From NCBI GenBank assembly GCA_018857735.1, contig JABMCL010003147.1, positions 454,001-518,000 of the forward strand: 64,000 nt of DNA, given 5' to 3'. The notes beneath the pieces are model-generated. The model saw only the letters and a program-made list of their open reading frames with translations. It made no database searches and was not told where the DNA came from. Of the stretch, positions 24,178-35,928 are shown piece after piece. Source of the stretch: Alviniconcha marisindica. Lineage: Eukaryota; Mollusca; Gastropoda; Provannidae. A program made the translations under genes and the position numbers. The stretch's first letter is position 1, and each line of letters starts with the position of its first letter.

Positions 24178-25842
24178 GATGCTTTATTATTTTATATTTT
24201 ATGTCTGTTCACAGCAAGGTGATATTATTATTAGATGTTGCTGATAGTGACCGATTCTTTCAGGAAAGAGCACCGACCCCCTATTCCCTAAAAAGCAACT
24301 GTCCAGCCCCTGCCACCTCCCCCTGCCACAAACACACACACACACACACACAAACAAACACCAACACACACACCACATCACCAGACTTAAGAGAAGAAGC
24401 ACAAGAACTATAGAATCTAGTCTTGGCATACTTAATAATAATAATAAAATCTATATATTATATAACTATATATAGATCATATATATATTGTGTACTAATC
24501 TTAGATGTTGCATATCAAGAAGGTATATATATTATATAATTATATGACAGGAGTATGTCTGTCACTGTGTCAGCAGACCAAACAGGTGTTGGAACTTGGA
24601 TGGTGTAAGTTTGTAATATGTATTGGTTAATTGCTTGGTTTTGACCTTTTGTTGGCTGTTGTCAACCATGCCCATAGGAATATATATATCTGTATATCTA
24701 TATATATATCTCAGTCTCATGATCAGTGTTCATCCATCCATGACTCCATTGTGCAATATCTTTCAGACTTCCCAGGAGTGCCAGTTTCAGTGACCTAGAT
24801 ATTTTTATTAGTAGACTGAATTTTGGGTTTCCACATTGACATCACCACCAGACAAGGTGAAACTAAAAGCTGTTTCCTGGAAAAAAACCTTTTCCAATTG
24901 AGGTCAGGCTTTGTGTTTGTGTTCAGCTGTTAGAGTTATTTGTGGACATGGACACAAAAGCCTCAGCAGGTAAATGGGTTACTTCCAGCTGTGGCATTTG
25001 CTTACATTGCTTAGGTGATATGTCTTGAAACTTTGTGTGTTTCTGTCAAGCTTTCCATCAGTACATGAATACACATAAAGAGTAACCTTGACTAGCTTTG
25101 AAGGCACACAAAAAAATGACAATTTGACAGTATATTTTTGTTTAGCATGTGTCTGTTTTGTTTTGTTTCTTTGGTTTTGCTTTGGTTTGTCAGTGATGGG
25201 TAGCACTAACAGGCTGTGTATAACGCTTAGGGGAGGGAGAGGGAGATTCAGAGAGTGCTGTTTTGTGTGTGTATTTTTCCGTATTATTCAGATGTATTCA
25301 GTTACCTTGTTTATTTGTGTATTAACTAATTTCACAGATATATAAAGTATAATGTTAATTGTTATGAAACTTTTACACATTTTTGTAATAAATATGGTTG
25401 TACTAATATTTTCAAAATCAGTGCAGCTATTGTTCAGTCTCATCTGTATTAGTCAGTAAGAGTCAGTCAGAGTTTACAACTTGATAATTTTGATTCTAGG
25501 GTGAAATGAGTTTTGGCAAACCAGAAACAACCTGTTCTTTCACTAGTTTCAGTTTGAAACTAAATGAGGCCTTGTGCAGAATCAACAAACAAGGGAGTTA
25601 ATTAGCACTCAAAAGACCCTCACATGAACAAAACAACAAAGACCTGAGTTGCCTACTGTGGGTAACTCTCACCTGACATGCCAGGAAATACAGTGTGCAC
25701 ACACTCCACCACAAGTACATCCTCAAATAGAATTTGTTCTCTGTTATAATTATGTGCAGTTGTACTTTTGAATTACAGCCTTCCAGGTTATTGTTTTTGT
25801 GTGTGGTATTTACACAATATTGCTTTTGTTTGTATTTTACAG
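24178..25842. other. Sequence upstream of the first recognised PITP exon
   Basis: A (CA)n run at 24329-24350, several TATATA tracts (24440-24710) and AT-rich sequence. It is presumably PITP intron 1. No coding exon was seen. Confidence 0.5.
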
Positions 25843-28800
25843 CCGCATCTGTCTGCCTATGACAGTTGAAGAGGTGAGACTTTTATTTATTTAAGTGAGC
25901 TGTGAAAGTGAGTGTTAGCATTTTGTTTAGAACTCAGTAGCAACAAGTTATAGACTGAGTCACTGAATGTGATCATGGAGTCTTGTTTTACAGTGTTTTT
26001 TCTTTCTTTCTTTTATTCTGCTTGCTAGAATGCGTCTTGATACTGAAGCCTTTTTCTGCCAAAGTATCTCCAGTGTTGCTGCAACTTGTGTCCAATAAAC
26101 TGAATTATACTAACGGTTCTGAGGAGAGGTCACCCTAACCTACCAGAAACACCAGTTTTGACTGCTTTGTTGCAGTTTACTTTTTGAGCATACACAAAGA
26201 GTAGGATTTCAAGCATGACATCATGTGACATCCTTTAGTCAGACTGGAAGAGATTTGCCAAGTAACTAACTTGCTGTTTTAAGCCCAGTCAACCATTATG
26301 GTTATATCAGGGCAAAAGAAATTTGCCAAAGACCTCACATTATCATGATGTCTTAATAAGCAAGGGCAGGGAAAGGGTTAATGTTAAGAAATGTCACATC
26401 ATTTGAAATAACAGCCCCAGTGTATTGTTCTTCTTCTGCATTTGAGCACCAAGTTAGTTACTTACATCTGCGGTTGAGCATGTTTCTGCCTCAAATGGTC
26501 ACTCTGGTGGTTTGGATGAAGGTTGTGGTCTTCAAAAGGTCCTCCTCCATCTTGTTCTTGCAGTGTTGCTCAACAGAGCCACTGCTAGAACTGTAGAACA
26601 TGCTCTGGGGACTGAGGTCCTGTTTGGCAGGGGCAGTCTACAGTACATGCTGGCCCATGTGCATTAATAAATATCATTAGTGACAGTGCCCATGATGATG
26701 TGTAACAACACAGATGGCCTTAACACATAAATGGTTAAAAAGAATGCCAGTTTAATTAAATTAATATGAGGGTACAAAAAGTGCAAATTTTCAGGGTAAG
26801 CCCCATTTTTTTTATAGTAACAAAACAACAGTATGATGATCAATGGAAATGTACCTATCTGGTTGGGGGGGGGGGGGGGGGGGGGGATTGAATCTCAGGA
26901 ATAAAACTAGGCATTCAGCACACACCCCAACCATAACTGGATAAGTACATTTTCATTTGTCACAGTTTAACTCTTGTTTAACTATTATTTTGTCACTTTG
27001 AAAAAGGGGCTTCCCCCCAAAATTAGCACACATTTTGTACTGTCATACTAGTGTTCTTTTCAAGCATTTAGGTATAATTTGAATCTTGTTTTAGAACGCT
27101 AGCAGTCATCCTTGTTTCAGATTTTTTTGTTGGGGGGGTCTAGCTCAGACTTGTGACATTGTTCTTGCAGTACCATGTAGCACAGCTGTGGTCTGTGGCG
27201 GAAGCCAGTAAGAATGAGACTGGGGGAGGCGAAGGACTGGAGGTCCTGATCAACGAGCCCTTTTCTCCAGACACCCCAGAGTACGCTCCCCGGGAACCGC
27301 TCATTGCTGGGGGAAAGGAGTACACGGAAGGGCAGTTTACAAAGAAAATCTATCACCTGCAGAGGTTGGTACTGGTAGAGTTGTTTTGCTCAAATGGTAA
27401 AGTTGTTTTGCTCAAATGGTAGAGTTGTTTTGCTCAAATGATAGAGTTGTTTTGCTCAAATGGTAGAGTTGTTTTGCTCAAATGGTAAAGTTGTTTTGCT
27501 CAAACCTGTCAGTTTGAAGGAAGTGTGATTGATTTAGAGTAATCAGTCAAATAGCCTTGTGATGATTTCTCTGTCTGATTGTAATTAACCTTCAGAACTC
27601 TCTTCTTACTTTAGATAGGCTTCACTGTTTAGTTTGATAATTCAGCCACTGATTATATGATTTTCTTCTTGCTCACAACCAAGGAAAGTTATTGGGAACA
27701 AAATGGTATAAAAAATGAGTGAAGTTGACAGATTTATGGTCAACAAGTGTTTGATGATTATGATTATATAAAAACGCACAAATTGTGTCTTATAAGTTAT
27801 ATGGTATTTGGTAGTACACACATTATTCAGATTGATTAAGTGACAAAGTCAGAGACAAAATATACATAAAGTCTAAAATAAAACTAGGTTACTACTCTGC
27901 TACTGTACTAGTAGTATGATGTGAAGATGGCAGTTACAAATGTAGTATTTTTTATCTTTTTTGTTTCCAGCAAAGTTCCTGGCTTTATACAAGCGCTAGC
28001 GCCAAAAGGATCCCTAGAAATTCTGGAAGAGGCCTGGAATGCTTACCCATACTGTAGGACTGTGATCACAGTGAGTACCCACCCTGTAGAATGGTTAAAA
28101 AGTGTTACCACATCAAGTACCCATACTGTAGAGCTGTTATCACAGCAAGTACCCATATTGTAGGACCGTTATCACAGCAAGTACCCATATTGTAGAACCG
28201 TTATCACAGCAAGTACCCATACTGTAGAACTGTTATCACAATGAGTACCCATACTGTAGAACTGTTATCACAGCAAGTACCCATACTGTAGAACCATTAT
28301 CCCAGTGAGTACCCATACTGTAGAATTGTCACAGTGAGTACCCATACTGTAGAACTGTCATCACAGCAAGTACCCATACTGTAAAACTGTCATCACAGCA
28401 AGTACCCATACTGTAGAACTGTTATCACAGCAAGTACCCATACTGTAGAACTGTCATCACAGCAAGTACCCATACTGTAGAACTGTCATCACAGCAAGTA
28501 CCCATACTGTAGAACTGTCATCACAGCAAGTACCCATACTGTAGAACTGTCATCACAGCGAGTGCCCATACAGTAGAACTGTTAGTACAGCAAGTACCCA
28601 TATTGCAGAGCTGTTTTCACAGAGAGTACTCATACTGTAGATCTGTTATTACAACAAATACCCATACTGTAGAACTGTTACCACAGTGAATACCCCATCC
28701 TGTAGAACTGTTACCACAGTGAGTACCCATACTGTAGAACTGTTACCACAGTGAATACCCCATCCTGTAGAACTGTTACCACAGTGAGTACCCATCCTGT

Positions 28801-31800
28801 AGATGATGATGGTTATTACAGCAAATACCCATCCTGTAGAACTGTTACCACAGTGAGTACCCCTTCTGTAGAACTTTAAAACTGTGAGTACCCCTCATGT
28901 AGAACTGCTACAACAGCGAGTACCCCTTCTGTAGAACTGTTATCACAGTGAGTGAGTACCCATCCTGTAGATCTGTTATAACAGCAAATACCCATCCTGT
29001 AGAACTGTTACCACAGCAAGAACCCCTTCTGTAGAACTGTTACCACAGTGAGTACCTCTGTAAACTGTTACCCCAGCGAGATCCTTCTGTAGATCTGTTA
29101 TAACAGCAAATACCCATCCTGTAGAACTGTTACCACAGCAAGAACCCCTTCTGTGGAACTGTTACCACAGTGAGTACCCATCCTGTAAAACTGTTACCAC
29201 AGCGAGTACCCTTTCTGTAGAACTTTGAAACAGTGAGTACCCCATCTGTAGAACTGTTACCACAGCGAGAACCCCTTTTGTAGAACTGTTACCACAGCGA
29301 GAACCCCTTCTGTAGAACTGTTACCACAGCGAGTACCCCTCCTGTAGAACTGTTGCCTCAGAGAGTACCCCTTCTGTCGAACTTTGAAACAGTGAGTACC
29401 CCTTCTGTAGAACTGTTACCACAGTGAGTACCCCTTCTGTAGGACTGTTACCACAGTGAGTACCCCTTCCCGTAGAACTGTTGACCCAGGAGTACCCCTT
29501 CTGTAGAACTTTGAAACAGTGAGTACCCCTTCTGTAGAACTGTTACCACAGCGAGAACCCCTTCTGTAGAACTGTTACCACAGCGAGTACCCCTTCTGTA
29601 GAACTGTTACACAGCGAGTACCCCTTCTGTAGAACTGTTACCACAGCGAGTACCCCTTCTGTAGAACTGTTACCACAGCGAGAACCCCTTCTGTAGAACT
29701 GTTACCACAGCGAGTACCCCTTCTGTAGAACTGTTACCACAGCGAGTACCCCTTCTGTAGAACTTTGAAACAGTGAGTACCCCTTCTGTAGAACTGTTAC
29801 CACAGCGAGAACCCCTTCTGTAGAACTGTTGCCACAGTGAGTACCCCTTCTGTAGAACTTTGAAACAGTGAGTATCCCTCCTATAGAACTGATGGAGTTG
29901 ACAAGAGCGCTGAAGGATTGTATATGTTGCATGATTCTAGATTTACAAGATCATCAGTATGTATTATTGATTGTGACTGTGGCATTTATTTGTAGGGAAA
30001 TAAAAAACTTAAGAACTCTGCTAAATACTTGCTGTTGGTGTTTTATCACTGTTTGAGTGACATAATTCAAACATTGCAACATAATAATAATAATAATAAT
30101 CTGTATTGACTTGGTTTCTGTTTGTACCAGTTTTGGTGACCATGACCTATTTTCAAGGTTAGTCTGGAGATGAAACAGAGCTTTACGTTCAGTTTTTGAA
30201 TATGTTGCCTGAGCATCTGTGCATCTTGCTATGCTCTAAAAAGAAAATACCTCCTTCTCCCTCCTTCTCCATCTCTCTGTCTCTGTCTCATGGCTCCATT
30301 ATGATGTTGCTGATCACATTTCACAAAGCTGACATGTATAGTGATTGTTTCAGAATCCTGGCTACATGAAAGAAAACTTCTACATTATTATCGAGTCTTT
30401 CCATGCACCGGACAGAGGAGGACAGGAGAATGTGCATCAGCTGTCGAGCGAGGAGCTGGCTCAGAGAGAAGTGCACCACATTGACATCGCTAACAATGCA
30501 GTAGTTTCTAGAAATGTGAGTTGGCTTTTTAAAATGGGAGTGCAACTGCTGAAACAGAAGGGGAGGGGGGAAGAAAGGAGATCAGGGCAACTATGTAAAT
30601 AAACAAACTCCACCCCCACCCCTTCTCTAGATAAAGGCAAAAACAAAAAGCAAACAATAAACAGGCAAAAAGATAACAGCATCAAAAACCTGACCACCAA
30701 CCGAGGTGAAACATGGAGCAGAAAACAAATCAGCAGCACAAAACTTTGCTAAAAAATTCACTTTTTTTATGGACAGTTGACATCAGGTGAAAGGGGAATG
30801 GAAGTGGGAGATGCATGTTTGGTTGGAAAATATAGAAAATGTGCAAATTGAATCAAACACATTCACACACACACACACCCGCTGTATAACTTTATATTTC
30901 ATTACAGTGGTAATAGTAAGAATTGTGTATACATAAATGACACCAAAAGACACCCTGCTGTAAAAAGAAAAAAGAGAAAAAAGTCCAAATATTTTCATCT
31001 GTAGGATTCATTTTCAACACCTACTGAAAGGTTGTGAAAATTGACGAGCCATTTTCGCAGATCACAGATAATTAAGTTTGTAACTGGGTTTATTGACTGA
31101 AGTCAGAAAAAGTGCTGTAAGTTAAGAGTAACTGTGTCATTTTACTTGACAGGATTACAGACCTGAGTGGGATCCCACTTTGTTCAAGTCAGAAAAGAGC
31201 GGACGAGGCCCTTTACCCAAGGACGGTGCTGTTGAAGGGAGTCAAGGACTGTGGTCGGTTAGTAGCTAGCCCTTATAAGTTGTTTTTTGATTTTGATTTT
31301 AATTTAACCTAATAAATTAATTGCTTTAGCAGAATTGCTGAAAAGTTTGCTAGCAATGAGCACATGTATGCATATTTGTGCGTGTGTGTGTGTGTGTGTG
31401 TGCTTATGTGTGTTGGCATGTATTTTATGGTGTGTGTGTGTGTGAATGTGCACATGTGTATGGTGAGATATATTTTATACGAGGGTAGTGGAATATGCTT
31501 GAAATGTGTGTGATGAAACAGATTATTTATGAGGGTAGTAAAAGATTATTTATGAGGGTAGTAAAATATGCATGCAATGTGTGTGATGAGATGGGGGTAT
31601 TTATGAGGTTGGTAGAATGATTATGAGGGTGGTAGAATATGTACACTGTCACTTTTTTTTTAGCTTTTCTTTTTTTACATCCAGCTGTTGCCTTAAAGTA
31701 AAAGTCCAAGGTTTTTAAGTGTGCAAAATGACCATTGAAATGATTGACAAATGAGTCACTAGTTTCAGATTTAATGAAATATTTTGTTTTTGTTTTTGTT

Positions 31801-33140
31801 TAATTGGGTTTTTAATCAATTTTATTTTCTGTAGACTTTCCCGGAAGTGACGTCAGTCTGGAGAGTCAGTGCGGTTGCCATCTTAGATTCTTCAGTAAAC
31901 TGTGTATGCGTGTGGTCGACAAAAAAGTTAACTATGCCGGCCTACTGTGTTGCTGCGAACTGTAACAATTCGCAGATGACGCCAGGTATAACAATGCACG
32001 AGCTCCCATGCAATCACCCGCAGTGAGGTGAAAGTGGATTAAATTTATACAATTCAAACGAGCTGACTTTCTTGCTGCGCCGCAGCACGCCCATTTGTGT
32101 AGCGAGCACTTCAGTGAGTGAGATTTCGCAAACTCCATGGAATACCGCATGGGGTTTGCTGACACGATGTTCCGGTACTCTTTCAAAACCTGCCCGACAG
32201 GCTCAAACTAATACGGCTGTATCCTTGTGGGTCTCTCGGGCAAAGTATCAGTTTCGTCTTCAGAGCTTGAGTTGGCCATTTTGCAGCGACTCCCCAGAGT
32301 GACGTAGTAGGCATATGGTCACGTGATTTGGGCGTCATGGCGACGCTTTCTGTATGACAGAAAATACATTTTTTCGTGCATTTATAACCCTCAGATCACA
32401 GTTTCACCTACATCATTGTTCTCAGCGAGCTTTAACGGAAATCGTGTCAAAAATCACCCCTAACCTTGGACTTTAATGCTCTAGAACTGTCCCTGTGCAC
32501 ATATGGAAACTTTTATGTAGTCTATTTATGGGGAAAAGGAGACAGGAAATTGGAGCATGTACAAGATACAGACAATAACTGAAAGATAAAGCTGAGCTGA
32601 CGTTTCGGAGGCACCTGCTGTGGGAAAGTCTGGAACATAATAGCTTTTGTTATGTTGTTGTGTTTTTTTTTTATGTTCCTCAGAATGACGGTAATGGTAC
32701 ACTCTTTTGAATTACGTGCACATTGTGACGTAATTTTTTGCATTGTTACAGAAAACTCACGAACCAGTGATGTGTTGCTACAAGTTAGTGCGTGTTCTCT
32801 TCAAATGGTGGGGACTTCAGAACAGAATAGAAAAATTCACAATGAAGGTAGGCTTTTGTGGGCTTTTTCTGTTGAAAAATTCACAATGAAGGTAGGCTTT
32901 TGTGGGCTTTTTCTGTTGAAAAATTCACAATGAAGGTAGGCTTTTGTGGGCTTTTTCTGTTGAGAGACTGCTGACCCCCCTTTCTGCCGCTTTGGACTAC
33001 ATCTCGTTTGTTTGGTAGACAAGGTTAATGTGTTTGGTAGACATGTTTAATGTGTTTGGTAGACATGTTTAACGCTGAATTGTATCTGGAGAGGCCCTGG
33101 TGGGGACTGAGATCCTAGAAGGTGTGTTGTTGGTGGGACT

Positions 33141-33175
<35 letters not shown>

Positions 33176-35928
33176 TACTGAAATGAGTCAGCACAGAAGG
33201 TTGACCCTGGAGAAGAAAATTCTCCTGCCGCTCCTGCAGGGACTTGAACCTGAGACCTGATCACGTGTCTGACGCTCTAACCACTGAGCTATCTGGCTCC
33301 CCAATGCAGCTAGGGGCAGTGCAACCAATATAATGCATGTTGGAGTTTTTCATTCATGCTACACTTCACCACCAGAATTATACCGCATCGAGATGGGCAG
33401 CAGTAAGAGCCTTTTTAGTGTTTCACTAATTGTGAGGGGCAAAGTCACAGGATGGCATCTGCAAACTACGACATTTGAAGAGACGGAAGAGCCAAAGCAA
33501 GGAATCAAACCGACACCATTCACTTACCAGCCTAGCACCGTACCACTAGGCCAAACTGGCTCGTGTATGAAAAATGTAACTGGATATCAGTTGCAAACAC
33601 TTTGCTTTATGGTGCATTTTTTGGATTAGTGTGAAGAAAAAAAGACCGAGTTTTGTTGTGATGATAGCTAGTCCAGGCAGCCAGTCATCTCTGGCAAGCC
33701 TCTATTCTTAAAGTTAAAAAAAGAAAACAAATTATTAAGTTTTTTTGGTGTTTTTTAGAAGGAGCTTATTCATACCCATTTATGGTGACACTCAAAATGC
33801 TTCCTGAAGCTGTGTTACGAGCTTGACCTGTTTATAGCATTTCCTGTTTTGATGATCTTGGTGACAGAGATGTTGGCAAGAACAACAGAATTTAAAAAGA
33901 AAAGAAGAGGGTATCCTCCAGACAGTTTTGATCCTGTTGGCCTCAGTTTGATATGATTGATTTGACATTGACAGGATCATCCCCATAGTGCTTTAATATG
34001 TCACAACACTTCAAGGGAGATTATCAAATGATTTTTGGAACGTTTATAGTTTACACTGATGTTTTTCCTGACTGAGATCTTGCAAAGTTTAATTGACAGT
34101 AGCCTCTTTTGAGCCTTAGCCATTCATCTGTGAAAGCAGAACTTGATCCACATGATTCTTTTTATTACATTCTAAAGCTTATATTCGTAATCTAAAATTC
34201 AGATTAGTGCTTCCATCATCAGGATGTTTGTATGACTTTTTGTGTTTGTGGTGTTTGTGTCATATAATCATTGCTAGGGTGTCATCTGCCTCTGTGTTTG
34301 TATGACTTTTTGTGTTTGTGGTGTTTGTGTCATATAATCATTGCTAGGGTGTCATCTGCCTCTGTGTTTGTATGACTTTTTGTGTTTGTGGTGTTTGTGT
34401 CATATAATCATTGCTAGGGTGTCATCTGCCTCTGTGTTTGTATGACTTTTTGTGTTTGTGGTGTTTGTGTCATATAATCATTGCTAGGGTGTCATCTGCC
34501 TCTGTGTTTGTATGACTTTTTGTGTTTGTGTCATATAATCATTGCTAGGGTGTCATCTGCCTCTGTGTTTGTATGACTTTTTGTGTTTGTGGTGTTTGTG
34601 TCATATAATCATTGCTAGGGTGTCATCTGCCTCTGTGTTTGTATGACTTTTTGTGTTTGTGTCATATAATCATTGCTAGGGTGTCATCTGCCTCTGTGTT
34701 TGTATGACTTTTTGTGTTTGTGGTGTTTGTGTCATATAATCATTGCTAGGGTGTCATCTGCCTCTGTGTTTGTATGACTTTTTTGTGTTTGTGTCATATA
34801 ATCATTGCTAGGGTGTCATCTGCCTCTGTGTTTGTATGACTTTTTGTGTTTGTGTGTTTGTGCATATATCATTGCTAGGGTGTCATCTGCCTCTGTGTTT
34901 GTATGACTTTTTGTGTTTGTGGTGTTTGTGTCATATAATCATTGCTAGGGTGTCATCTGCCTCTGTGTTTGCGCTGAAAATGTGCACATGTTCTTCATTG
35001 TCCAATTAAAACAGCATTTTTTTTTAACCTCTGGTGGGTTTTGATCTTGTGCAACAGTGATGGAACTTTTCGATGCTTGGTTTTCAGCAAGAAAAGCGAC
35101 TGTTCACCAACTTCCATAGACAAGTGTTTTGCTGGATGGACAAGTGGTACGGCCTGACTATGGACGACATCCGCAGGATTGAGGAAGAGACTAAGCACGA
35201 GTTGGACCAGGTGATTTTGAGTTTTTTGTTGTCTTTTCTTTTGATAACACCTAGACTGTCCTGTATGAGCCAATTTGTGTCTTGTCTAACCAGGTATGTA
35301 GCATTAGCTGTTTGGAAAGAGGAAAGAGAAACAGCAGAGTGTGAAAATGTTTCTGAAGCTGCGGGCCATTGCTGCTTTTTTACTGCTCGAGTTTTGAGAT
35401 TTTCTGGTTTTATTTCATTCACTAGCATGACAAATCATGCAAGTGGTGATCAGCGCTGGTCTGTCCAACCCTAGTTAAATCCAGACCTTGTACTTTTGAC
35501 ATCCACTGTCACAGTACTGCCTTTCAAACTTGCTTGACAAGAAGCTCCACTGAACTTACCCATTCATTCCAATTTTAGTGGCTGTGACTCTCCCCTCCAC
35601 ACACACACACTCACACACAGAGACACACACATTTTTATTGGACTACGTCAGTGGTACCTCAGTGGGCAGATCAGTTTTTTTCTAGGTGAAATGGTACTGC
35701 ATGTCTGTTCATAGATTTGAGGGAGGTACATCACTGAGGTACATCTCCTGCTGATGTATTCATATTTTTCAGCTTTGAATGCAAAGTGACTGTTGCCCCT
35801 TCATATTATTTCCTATATTTTGAATGCTAAAAAGGAGATGAATCTTTTTCTCACTTCTGCTTTTGTCGCAATTGTTTCAGCAACGCAAGCAAGGCACTGT
35901 GCGGGGGACGAAAGCCAGCGAGGATTAA
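25843..35928 (+). CDS. Phosphatidylinositol transfer protein, class I (PITPNA/B, vibrator type), first exon not found
   Basis: This is a soluble START-like lipid carrier that exchanges phosphatidylinositol and phosphatidylcholine between membranes. Exons: 25843-25873, 27171-27364, 27971-28070, 30354-30515, 31153-31257, 32752-32847, 35088-35210, 35881-35928. All are GT-AG and in phase, giving about 285 codons. Landmarks are [101 protein letters not shown] and a short basic C-terminus ending KASED. The KWWGLQ motif and the short tail mark class I, not PITPNC1/RdgB. The segment after LEVLINEPF is about 20 residues longer than in human PITPs. The first exon (usually MVLIKEF/Y) was not located upstream. 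Introns are rich in minisatellites, two of them built from exon-donor junctions. A, B or a single ancestral orthologue cannot be told apart here. Confidence 0.93.
27376..27500 (+). repeat. 22-23 bp tandem repeat in a PITP intron
   Basis: Six copies of GAGTTGTTTTGCTCAAATGG-type units begin about ten bases after the donor of exon 27171-27364. The unit does not include exon sequence. Confidence 0.9.
28040..29890 (+). repeat. 32-bp minisatellite derived from a PITP exon 3' end plus its splice donor
   Basis: The unit reads TACCCATACTGTAGAACTG followed by TTATCACAGTGAG. The first occurrence is the real end of the PITP exon at 27971-28070 (TACCCATACTGTAGGACTG then TGATCACA) plus the first intron bases GTGAG. 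About 55-60 units follow, drifting from CCCATACTG to CCCCTTCTG. The donor position varies between GTGAGT, GCAAGT and GCGAG. No other gene lies in this intron. Confidence 0.95.
31701..32475. mobile_element. Degenerate DNA transposon with AAAGTCCAAGGTT inverted ends
   Basis: The left end AAAGTCCAAGGTT (31701) and the right end AACCTTGGACTTT (to 32475) are inverted copies about 775 bases apart, inside a PITP intron. The interior carries a THAP-domain relic, so the element probably belongs to a THAP-bearing class (P element or a similar DNA transposon). The target duplication is not clear. Confidence 0.6.
31934..32211 (+). pseudogene. THAP zinc-finger relic (frameshifted)
   Basis: The ATG frame starts [13 protein letters not shown], which gives the first Cys pair (C-x4-C) of a THAP domain. 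It stops at a TGA after HPQ. The other frame continues [14 protein letters not shown] and then HLCSEHFSE, the C-x2-H half of the C2CH zinc site. Further stops follow the CSEHFSE motif and in the KW region. At least one frameshift and two stops mean it is dead. THAP domains are DNA-binding modules shared by transposases and host regulators. Confidence 0.7.
32830..32961 (+). repeat. Triplicated 44-bp exon/donor junction in PITP
   Basis: Three near-identical 44-bp units start at 32830, 32874 and 32918. Each carries GAAAAATTCACAATGAAG (the last 18 bases of the exon 32752-32847) followed by GTAGGC and the start of the intron. The first unit is the functional junction, because continuing past it meets an in-frame TGA inside the second unit. 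Confidence 0.95.
33164..33302 (-). mobile_element. Family-B SINE, 5' part
   Basis: The reverse strand has a head with TAGCTCAGTGGTTAGAGCG, a B box in GGTCTCAGGTTCAAGTCCC and the AGAATTTTCTTCTCCAGGG body. A 36-base poly-G tract follows on its 3' side. Confidence 0.75.
33350..33568 (-). mobile_element. Diverged family-A SINE in PITP intron
   Basis: The body signature GAGATGGGCAGCAGTAAGAG and the reverse-strand head ending CACTAGGCCAAACTGGCTCG match the other copies. Confidence 0.75.
34224..34974 (+). repeat. 70-bp minisatellite upstream of a PITP exon
   Basis: About 11 highly similar units contain GTATGACTTTTTGTGTTTGT, GTCATATAATCATTGCTAGG and GTCATCTGCCTCTGT. Some units lack a 10-12 base GGTGTTTGTG piece. 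The array ends about 110 bases before the acceptor of exon 35088-35210. Confidence 0.95.

Noticed and set aside
28040..29890. CRISPR array
   Set aside because: Units are contiguous and drift gradually, with no unique spacers, and the DNA is an animal intron.
29702..29932. Minus-strand repetitive open frame
   Set aside because: It lies entirely within the junction-derived minisatellite.
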